Under the pieces are notes generated by a model. It saw only the letters and a list, made by a program, of their open reading frames with translations. It was not told where the DNA came from and ran no database searches. Of a stretch of DNA of 64,000 nt, positions 55,506 to 64,000 are shown piece after piece. Made by a program: the position numbers and the translations under genes. The stretch comes from Rhizobium giardinii bv. giardinii H152. Its GTDB lineage: Bacteria > Pseudomonadota > Alphaproteobacteria > Rhizobiales > Rhizobiaceae. The stretch spans positions 372,186 to 436,185 of the forward strand of contig NZ_KB902680.1 of the NCBI RefSeq assembly GCF_000379605.1, given 5' to 3'. Numbering within the stretch: the first letter of the stretch is position 1; each line of letters opens with the position of its first letter.

Positions 55506-57467
55506 ATGATCACGGACAAGACCACGATGCGGTCGCTCGGCAACGAGCCGCCAATCCTTGCGGATGGACGCAGGGCCCCCGACCGGCGCGAGATTTCTCT
55601 GCGCTGGCTTTCGGGTACGTTCCTCACCGGCATCACCTCCAGCCTGCTGATGGGCGTCGCGCTGTTTGCAGCCCTTGACGGCCGCCAGCAGCTCGCCATC
55701 CCCGCCGAAGCCTATGCCGCCCTCGGCCCGGCAGCCGGCGGAGCACAGCCGACCGCCGCCAAGCGCGGCGACCGCATCCTGACGCCGAGCATCGTCGCCA
55801 AGCCCTCCGACCGCACCATCATGGAAGTCTCGACCATGATCCATGACGGCGAGAAGGAAGTGGTGCGGCGCCAGCCCTTCGCCCATGTGAAGATGACGCT
55901 TGCCGCCAACCACCAGCCGGCCGACAGCTACCCCTCCTTCGATCCCCTTGCCATTTTCTCGAACGAAGAGACGGACGGCGCCCCGCCGGTCAGCCGCACC
56001 GGAACGCTGTACGGCTCGGATGTCGAGTCCGAGGTCGCGCTGAAGACCGTCGACTTCCCGCTCAAGGGGTCAACGTTGAAATTCGCCTCCTCGATGTCGC
56101 TCGACGAGGTCGAGGAGAATGTCCGCACCAACGGTTCGGTGCTGACCGACGGCAACACCCAGATCGCCTCGCTCTTTTATGTCGACCCCCGCCGCTTCGC
56201 CTCCGACGCATCCGATCTCGACCTGATCCAGGGCCTGTCCGCCCGCGTCGTCGAGGAGAACATGACTGTTTCGGCCTTCGAGAACATCACCGACCAGAGC
56301 GCCGAATATGCCGACGACGTCATTCCCGTGCGTCGCGCGACGCCGATCGCAAATGTGATGATCAATGCCGGCTATGCCAAGGCGCAGGCCGAGGACATCG
56401 CCGGCTACCTGCGCCCCGCGCTCGACGCGAAGGAACTGCAGGAAGGCGACGTCCTGCGCATCGGCATCATCCAGAAGGGCGAAAATGGCGAAGCGAAGAT
56501 CGTCCGCGCCAGCGTCTATTCGCGCGGCAGCCATGTCTTCACCATGGCACTGGACGACACCGGCCATTTCGTCAAGGGCTTCGAGCCGCCGCAGTTGGCC
56601 GCCGTCGCCTCCGCCTTCGACGACAACGGCACGCCGGCGATCACCGCCGGCTACGACCTGCCGCGAGTCTATGACGGCGTCTACCGGGCTGCCCTCTCCT
56701 ACGGCATGAATTCGACGATGGTCGCCCAGATCATCAAGCTGCTTGCCAGCAATGTCGACTTCCAGGCGCAGCTGAAGCCGTCCGACAGGCTCGAGGCCTT
56801 CTTCTCCGTGGCCGACGACAGCGGCAAGGCGACCGACGACAGCGAACTGCTCTATGTCAACGCCCGCTTCGGCGATGCCGAGACGCGCTTCTACCGGTTC
56901 CAGGATCCGGACGACAACACGATCGATTACTACAATGAGCAGGGCAAGAGCATTCGCCAGTTCCTGCTGCGCAATCCCGTCCCGAACGGCAGTTTCCGCT
57001 CCGGCTTCGGCATGCGCCGCCACCCGATCCTCGGCTTTTCGCGCATGCATACCGGCGTCGACTGGTCGGCGCCGCGCGGCACGCCGATCATCGCCGCCGG
57101 CAATGGCGTGGTCGAAAAGGCCGGCTGGGATTCGGGCGGCTACGGCAACCAGACGCTGATCCGCCACGCCAATGGCTATGTCTCGTCCTACAACCACCAG
57201 AGCGCCATCGCCAAGGGCGTCACCCCCGGCGCCAAGGTCGTCCAGGGCCAGGTGATCGGCTGGGTCGGCACGACCGGCCTGTCGACCGGTCCGCACCTGC
57301 ACTACGAACTGATCGTCAACGGCAACCGCGTCGATCCGCTGCGCATTCGCCTGCCCGGCGGCAAGTCGCTGGAGGGCGAGGCCCTCGCCCAGTTCGAAAA
57401 AGAACGCACCCGCATCGACGAACTGCTTGCCAAGGACAATGGCGCCGAAGTGGCGGCGGCGCAGTAA
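55506..57467 (+). CDS. M23 family metallopeptidase (LytM domain), membrane anchored
   Basis: A 653-residue cell-wall endopeptidase. One membrane segment lies near residues 37-58 (FLTGITSSLLMGVALFAALD). A long periplasmic middle region with a LysM/G5-like fold follows. The C-terminal M23 domain has HTGVDW with the first zinc His/Asp pair and HLHYEL with the last His; the preceding SGFGMRRHPILGFSRMH is standard. It cuts peptide cross-links in peptidoglycan during growth or division. No ribosome site is seen before the ATG; a later Met in TTMRSLGN is possible. Confidence 0.93.
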   Translation: MITDKTTMRSLGNEPPILADGRRAPDRREISLRWLSGTFLTGITSSLLMGVALFAALDGRQQLAIPAEAYAALGPAAGGAQPTAAKRGDRILTPSIVAKPSDRTIMEVSTMIHDGEKEVVRRQPFAHVKMTLAANHQPADSYPSFDPLAIFSNEETDGAPPVSRTGTLYGSDVESEVALKTVDFPLKGSTLKFASSMSLDEVEENVRTNGSVLTDGNTQIASLFYVDPRRFASDASDLDLIQGLSARVVEENMTVSAFENITDQSAEYADDVIPVRRATPIANVMINAGYAKAQAEDIAGYLRPALDAKELQEGDVLRIGIIQKGENGEAKIVRASVYSRGSHVFTMALDDTGHFVKGFEPPQLAAVASAFDDNGTPAITAGYDLPRVYDGVYRAALSYGMNSTMVAQIIKLLASNVDFQAQLKPSDRLEAFFSVADDSGKATDDSELLYVNARFGDAETRFYRFQDPDDNTIDYYNEQGKSIRQFLLRNPVPNGSFRSGFGMRRHPILGFSRMHTGVDWSAPRGTPIIAAGNGVVEKAGWDSGGYGNQTLIRHANGYVSSYNHQSAIAKGVTPGAKVVQGQVIGWVGTTGLSTGPHLHYELIVNGNRVDPLRIRLPGGKSLEGEALAQFEKERTRIDELLAKDNGAEVAAAQ

Positions 57468-57473
57468 ATAAAA

Positions 57474-57499
57474 GGCTGCACCTGGAATTCGCTGCAGCC
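57474..57499. terminator. hairpin between the convergent M23 and LD-carboxypeptidase genes
   Basis: GGCTGCA (57474-57480) pairs with TGCAGCC (57493-57499) in the 42-base gap. No T run is present on the plus strand; on the minus strand TTTTATTT follows, so it fits best as the end of the carboxypeptidase gene. Confidence 0.5.
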
Positions 57500-57509
57500 C
57501 GCCTTGCGT

Positions 57510-58448
57510 TCAGTGCTCGATCGTCAACGTCCCCTGATCCGCGTCGAGTTCAGCCATCGAACCGCTCGGCAGGCTCACCGGCCGTTCCCCGTGCCCGACC
57601 GGCAGACCACCGAGAACCGGAACGCTGAGCCGTTCCAGATGATCACGCAAAATATCGATGATCACCCGCCCGCGGGACGGCTCCACCATCATGAACTGGC
57701 CGACCGCAACGCCCGAAAGCCCGTTGAGATGGCCAGCCTTGCGCAGCATGGTCAAAGCCCGGTCGACCCGCCCCGGATAACAATCGGTCGCTTCCAACAA
57801 CAGAACGGCGCCGGTGAGATCAGGCAAGGCCCATCCGGCGGCCGTGACAATCAGGTCCAGATTGCCGCCGACAAGGGGACCTTCTGCCTTGCCCGTGGTG
57901 GTCAGTGTACCCGTGGGCTCACCGGGCCGCGATGCGATGGTGATACGGCCGCGCGCGGTCAGCATTCGCAAGATAGCATCGCGATTTTCGATATCGACAC
58001 CACCTTCATCGCCGAACAGCGCGCCATGGATACCCACAAGCCCGCATCGGCGCAAAAGCATGAGATGGAGAATGGTGATATCGCTCAATCCCACCAGCAC
58101 CTTCGGGTCAAAGCGCACGGCATCGAAATCGAGCCGGTCGGCAATGCGGTAGGAGCCCTTGCCGCCGCGCGTCGCAAAGATTGCGCGGATGTCGGGATCG
58201 CGAAACGCGGCGTTCATGTCATCGAGCCGCTCGTCGTCCGTGCCCGCCAGATAAGCATGGCGATCGAAGGCATGCACACCGAAATCGACGCGAAAACCCA
58301 ATTCCTTCAAAGAGCGTGCGCGTGCGGCAATCGTATCGCGATCCGGCGCGCTGGCCGGCGAGACGAAACGGATGCGGTCGCCGGGTTTCAGCTTCGGCGG
58401 GATGATGATCGAACGTTGTCCACTGTCGCTCTTGATTTCACCGCGCAT
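57510..58448 (-). CDS. LD-carboxypeptidase (peptidase S66 family)
   Basis: A 312-residue serine peptidase of the LdcA group, which removes the terminal D-alanine from recycled murein tetrapeptides in the cytoplasm. PKVLVGLSDITILHL holds the nucleophile Ser, GPLVGGNLDLIVT the oxyanion/Glu region, and GLPVGHGERPVSLPSGSMAEL the catalytic His. It is convergent with the M23 endopeptidase, so two wall-processing genes lie side by side. Confidence 0.92.
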   Translation of the reverse strand: MRGEIKSDSGQRSIIIPPKLKPGDRIRFVSPASAPDRDTIAARARSLKELGFRVDFGVHAFDRHAYLAGTDDERLDDMNAAFRDPDIRAIFATRGGKGSYRIADRLDFDAVRFDPKVLVGLSDITILHLMLLRRCGLVGIHGALFGDEGGVDIENRDAILRMLTARGRITIASRPGEPTGTLTTTGKAEGPLVGGNLDLIVTAAGWALPDLTGAVLLLEATDCYPGRVDRALTMLRKAGHLNGLSGVAVGQFMMVEPSRGRVIIDILRDHLERLSVPVLGGLPVGHGERPVSLPSGSMAELDADQGTLTIEH

Positions 58449-58476
58449 GCGCCCCCCGTCCCGGATCGCCCTGACG

Positions 58477-58502
58477 AAAAAGGCCGCCCCGAAGGACGGC
58501 CT
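58477..58502 (-). terminator. rho-independent terminator of clpB
   Basis: On the minus strand GGCCGTCCTTCGGGGCGGCC is followed by TTTTT, 17 bases after the clpB stop codon. Confidence 0.85.
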
Positions 58503-58518
58503 CCCTTTGCGTCGTGCG

Positions 58519-61125
<2,607 letters not shown>

Positions 61126-61259
61126 CTGTCGACCTCCATAAATCGGCCAGCCCGTTCGCGGCACTGCCGATGGTTCAGGATCAGGCCCCCTGAAAAGGCA
61201 AGCCTGTCATTTCCGGTCGATATCTGCCTTGCGCAGGATCAACCCGTTGAAGCGAATAT

Positions 61260-61600
61260 GGGGGAGGAATTTTGGAAATTAAAGGGGCTGATCTGTCTCT
61301 CTTTCCGAGCACTGGACAGCCGCCAGCCGGCACGGATGTGTGGTCTTCCAAAGGACTGCGATGGTAACACTGAGGAGTAGGAGTTCCGAAACTGGCGTGG
61401 CAAACCAGATGCCGCCTTCACCGAAGACGCAGACCCTTGTACGAGCGTTGCCACAGCCCGCCCCCCAAGCTGTTTCCGAAAATGGCCTGCACCGCTGGCT
61501 CATGCTAAATAGCGGCAGGAAGGCGAAGGTCATGATCCCGTAATGTTGGGCGATCAGTTCTACGCCTTGGTCGAACCAGCCAGAAACGCATCACCGCCCT
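61260..61600 (-). pseudogene. remnant of a MATE-type exporter gene
   Basis: A minus-strand frame reads GWFDQGVELIAQHYGIMTFA and FLPLFSMSQ, then AWGAGCGNARTRV and IWFATPVSELLLLSVTIAVLW. These match in order the mid-protein GAG/RAR loop and the C-terminal segment of MATE transporters, but about 100 residues between them and the whole N-terminal half are absent. No start codon or ribosome site is present. It fills the 550-base gap between clpB and the DUF4167 gene. Confidence 0.42.
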
Positions 61601-61611
61601 TACACCACGAA

Positions 61612-61640
61612 AAAACCCGGCCGCGAGCGGACCGGGTTCT
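61612..61640 (-). terminator. terminator of the DUF4167 gene
   Basis: AACCCGGCCGC...GCGGACCGGGTT forms a hairpin with, on the minus strand, a following TTTTTTC, about 35 bases after the stop codon. Confidence 0.75.
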
Positions 61641-61673
61641 TCAATATTCAGCGCCGTACGGCAGCCTACCCTT

Positions 61674-62462
61674 TTACTCGCCGGCAGCATCAACGAGGGC
61701 CGGAACGTCCGGCTGTTCGCCCGTCGCGGCGGCCTCGTCGCCAGCGGCATCGCTGCGGCGCGGCTGGCGGCGGGGGCGCGGGGCGGCACGGCGGCGCGTC
61801 GGGGCGGCCCCGGTCGGGGCTTCCGCTTCCAGTGTAACTTCTGCCGGCGTGCCTTCGATCACCGGCTGCGGGCCGGAACCGTCGATGACCGGCTGCGGCT
61901 GCAGGTCGGGGCGCGCCTGCGGCTGGGCCTGTTCGGGCCGCTGCTGGCGCTGGCGGTCATGGCGCTGGCGGTCGCGGCGCTCGCCGTCCTGCTGGCGCGG
62001 CGGGCGATCGGCCTGCTGAGGGCGACCCACATCAGGCTGCTGGTCTTGGATGGAGGCGCTTTCGTCGACGTCGTTCTGGTCGAGATCGTCGTCGCGCTCG
62101 TTGCCGTCGCGATCCTGGTAATCGGACCGGTCGCCGTAGTCGTTGCGATCGTCACGCTGGAAACGTTCCTGCATCTGCGCCTGGGCGGCGGCAATGATGC
62201 GGTTGTAGTGCTCGGCATGCTGAAGGTAGTTTTCCGCAATGACCCGGTCGCCGGAGCTCTGCGCGTCTCGGGCAAGGGTCGCATATTTCTCGGCAATATG
62301 CTGCGCGGTACCCCGGATCTTCACGTCCGGTCCGGAACTGTCATAGGTCCGGGTCAGCGGATTGGAACCCTTCCGGTTATGGTTGTTGTTACCACCGCTG
62401 TTGTTGCTGCTGTTATTGTTGTTACGCCCACGGCCGCGCTTGTTTTGCTGTCCTGGCCTCAT
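61674..62462 (-). CDS. DUF4167 domain-containing protein
   Basis: A 262-residue protein typical of Rhizobiales, located as usual between clpB and prmC. Residues 1-35 are Arg/Asn-rich (GRGRNNNNSSNNSGGNNNHN). The DUF4167 domain (about 36-100) contains VKIRGTAQHIAEKYATLARD and AENYLQHAEHYNRIIAAAQ. The rest is low-complexity: Asp/Arg/Gln-rich, then Pro/Gln, then an Arg-rich basic patch near the end. An RNA-binding role is often supposed from composition but is unproven. Likely disordered outside the domain. Confidence 0.88.
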   Translation of the reverse strand: MRPGQQNKRGRGRNNNNSSNNSGGNNNHNRKGSNPLTRTYDSSGPDVKIRGTAQHIAEKYATLARDAQSSGDRVIAENYLQHAEHYNRIIAAAQAQMQERFQRDDRNDYGDRSDYQDRDGNERDDDLDQNDVDESASIQDQQPDVGRPQQADRPPRQQDGERRDRQRHDRQRQQRPEQAQPQARPDLQPQPVIDGSGPQPVIEGTPAEVTLEAEAPTGAAPTRRRAAPRPRRQPRRSDAAGDEAAATGEQPDVPALVDAAGE

Positions 62463-62801
62463 CGTTCACTCACCTGCATTCTCTTGATATTGATGATCAT
62501 GTGGTTGCGTGGCTTGTCGGGGATTCCGGAACAGGCAAACACGCGCCGCGACCCAACCGTCTTTTGGCGGCGCCGTCGCTGGTTAAAGTCAAATTAACAG
62601 GTACCCGCACCAGGCACTGTCGAACCTTAGCAACTCTTTTGTGAGAGCAATCCCTGTGGCCAGGTCTGACCGGAACGAATCTCTGGTCTAAGACCTTCTG
62701 CCCAGTGCGTGACTGCCAACCTATCCCGCCTGCCGTGGAATTCCAAGCCTTTTCTTCACGTTTTCGAAAAGAACGTTCCATCAGACGGCTATTTTCAGGC
62801 A
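62463..62801. other. gap between prmC and the DUF4167 gene, no gene seen
   Basis: A 339-base stretch without a credible coding frame. It should contain the DUF4167 promoter. TTGACT occurs on the minus strand near 62592-62597, without a good -10 box at 16-18 bp. No terminator with a T run is evident after prmC. Confidence 0.4.
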
Positions 62802-63665
62802 TTAGTTGCAGAAGGAGAACACTATGGCCCGGTCATTGCCGCCAAGATCGCGTATCCTGTCGACGATCCGAAACCCCTTTTCCTCGAAAACGCTTCCCAC
62901 CACCTGCAGTTGATCATAGCCGATCTCGACCCCGACGACACCGCCCTCGGCCAGATGGCCGGCGGCATTCGCGGCGATGATGCGATAGGCGTCCAGCCCG
63001 TCGGCACCGCCGTCCAGCGCCAGCGCCGGATCGTGATCCCGCACCTCCGGCGCGAGCGACGCGACCACGTCAGTGCATATATAGGGCGGATTTGACACGA
63101 TTATGTCGAACACACCCTCGATCCGCTCGAACCAGTCGCTTTCAACAGCCACAAAGCGGTCGTCGAGCGTGTTGCGCACCGCATTGGCCCGCGCCATCGC
63201 GACGGCACCGACGGCAAGATCGGAGCCGACGCCGGTTGCCTCCGGTACGGCGCTGAGCAGCGCCAGGCAGATCGCCCCGGTTCCCGTGCCGAGATCGATG
63301 ATCCGGCAGCTTCCCTTGGCGGCGACGGTGCGCCGCGCAAACGGAATGAGCCCCTCGACGATCATCTCCGAATCCGGCCGTGGCTCCAGCGTGTCCTTCG
63401 ACATGCCGAGGGTCAGCCCGTAGAATTCCCGTTGGCCGAGAATGCGGTTCACGGGCTCGTGCGCTGCGCGTCGCGCAATCGCGGCGCGAATCCGTTCGGC
63501 GTCCTCCGGCGCGACCGCCTCGCTGCCGCGCGTCATGAAAGCCGCCGCCGGCAGATCTAGCAGGCCGGAAATCAGCACCCGCGCGTCGAATGCCGCCTCG
63601 CCGATATGCGCCTTGAGGAATCGCGCCTTCGCCTCGGCAAACAGGCTGTCGAGCGTATCGGTCAT
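62802..63665 (-). CDS. prmC: peptide chain release factor N5-glutamine methyltransferase
   Basis: A 287-residue SAM-dependent enzyme that methylates the Gln of the GGQ motif in release factors. An N-terminal helical domain is followed by a Rossmann domain with [16 protein letters not shown] (SAM loop) and the diagnostic NPPY ([10 protein letters not shown]). Its ATG overlaps the prfA stop codon (ATGA, 63662-63665), so translation is coupled to its substrate gene. Function is well supported by family and context. Confidence 0.96.
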   Translation of the reverse strand: MTDTLDSLFAEAKARFLKAHIGEAAFDARVLISGLLDLPAAAFMTRGSEAVAPEDAERIRAAIARRAAHEPVNRILGQREFYGLTLGMSKDTLEPRPDSEMIVEGLIPFARRTVAAKGSCRIIDLGTGTGAICLALLSAVPEATGVGSDLAVGAVAMARANAVRNTLDDRFVAVESDWFERIEGVFDIIVSNPPYICTDVVASLAPEVRDHDPALALDGGADGLDAYRIIAANAAGHLAEGGVVGVEIGYDQLQVVGSVFEEKGFRIVDRIRDLGGNDRAIVFSFCN

Positions 63666-64000
63666 CCCTGGGTCTCGCCCAGTTGCGCCAGCTGATCAGC
63701 CTGGTAGTCGGCCAGCAGCGCATCGACCACCTCGTCGATCTCGCCCATCATCATCCGGTCGATCTTGTAGAGCGTCAGGTTGATGCGATGGTCGGTGACG
63801 CGGCCCTGCGGGAAGTTGTAGGTGCGGATGCGTTCCGAGCGATCGCCGGAACCGACCTGGCTCTTGCGCGAGGCCGAGCGCTCGCTGTCGGCCTTCTGCC
63901 GCTCCATGTCGTAGAGCCGCGAGCGCAGGACCTGCATCGCCTTGGCACGGTTCTGGTGCTGCGACTTCTCCGAACTGGTGACGACGATGCCCGATGGCAG
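63662..64000 (-). CDS. prfA: peptide chain release factor 1, C-terminal part (cut by the window end)
   Basis: The 3' 112 codons of RF1, which reads UAA and UAG stop codons. The visible part starts just after the GGQ loop region and contains [20 protein letters not shown], the conserved [15 protein letters not shown] helix, [23 protein letters not shown] and the C-terminal [19 protein letters not shown]. The N-terminal codon-recognition domain and GGQ lie beyond the window. Overlap with prmC is four bases. Confidence 0.96.
   Translation of the reverse strand: MPSGIVVTSSEKSQHQNRAKAMQVLRSRLYDMERQKADSERSASRKSQVGSGDRSERIRTYNFPQGRVTDHRINLTLYKIDRMMMGEIDEVVDALLADYQADQLAQLGETQG

Noticed and set aside
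61126..61260. Search for an RpoH-type promoter before clpB
   Set aside because: A CTTGCC box exists on the minus strand, but no CCATNT-like -10 box at suitable distance was found.

Overview
The window looks like chromosomal DNA of a Rhizobiaceae alphaproteobacterium (Sinorhizobium/Rhizobium/Agrobacterium relatives). This rests on high GC, two tandem AbcR-type sRNAs beside a VtlR/LsrB LysR gene, the order lsrB-trxB-lrp-LPS core genes-lpsB-greA-carB as I recall it from Sinorhizobium meliloti, kbl-tdh-rpoD, and clpB-DUF4167-prmC-prfA. RIME-like intergenic repeats support it. Genus cannot be fixed by reading alone. I saw no rRNA, tRNA, CRISPR array, prophage or intact insertion sequence.

Layout. 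0.2-2.4 kb: GNAT acetyltransferase, then an arsR-ene-reductase operon with a 13-bp inverted-repeat operator. 2.4-5 kb: two AbcR sRNAs, lsrB and trxB. 5.2-11.8 kb: surface-glycan genes (two GT2 enzymes, a hexapeptide acyltransferase, an FkbM methyltransferase, lpsE-like and lpsB) around an Lrp regulator, then greA. 12-13.7 kb: a three-gene stress operon behind an EcfG-type promoter (GGAAC-N16-CGTT). 13.8-32.6 kb: MFS transporter, carB, a DUF5939 adenylate cyclase, alcohol dehydrogenase, zinc metallopeptidase, a tandem pair of small secreted proteins, an alpha/beta-hydrolase/cyclase fusion, an aldo-keto reductase/LysR pair, a TetA-like exporter, a flavodoxin-family reductase plus UdgX behind a second EcfG-type promoter, a MATE exporter and a VOC protein. 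32.6-48.3 kb: carA, yqeY, dnaG, acyltransferase, LysE exporter, recQ, cupredoxin, SDR, kbl-tdh and rpoD. 48.7-64 kb: GYD protein, DUF930 TonB-like protein, an ArsR/AHSA1/VOC module with an operator over the arsR start codon, a membrane-protein/HlyD pair, peroxiredoxin-like protein, M23 endopeptidase, LD-carboxypeptidase, clpB, DUF4167, prmC and the 3' part of prfA.

How it works together. Most of the window is housekeeping: pyrimidine/arginine entry (carA, carB), replication and transcription (dnaG, rpoD, greA), translation termination (prmC, prfA), proteostasis (clpB) and threonine catabolism (kbl-tdh). Between these lie redox and stress modules: trxB with the redox-linked LsrB, the ArsR-controlled ene-reductase, and two units with exact matches to the general-stress sigma factor consensus. 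The most notable inference is that a UdgX-type covalent uracil-DNA glycosylase sits in an EcfG-controlled unit. Remnants of a PIN-domain toxin, a MATE exporter and an outer-membrane protein lie in the longer gaps.
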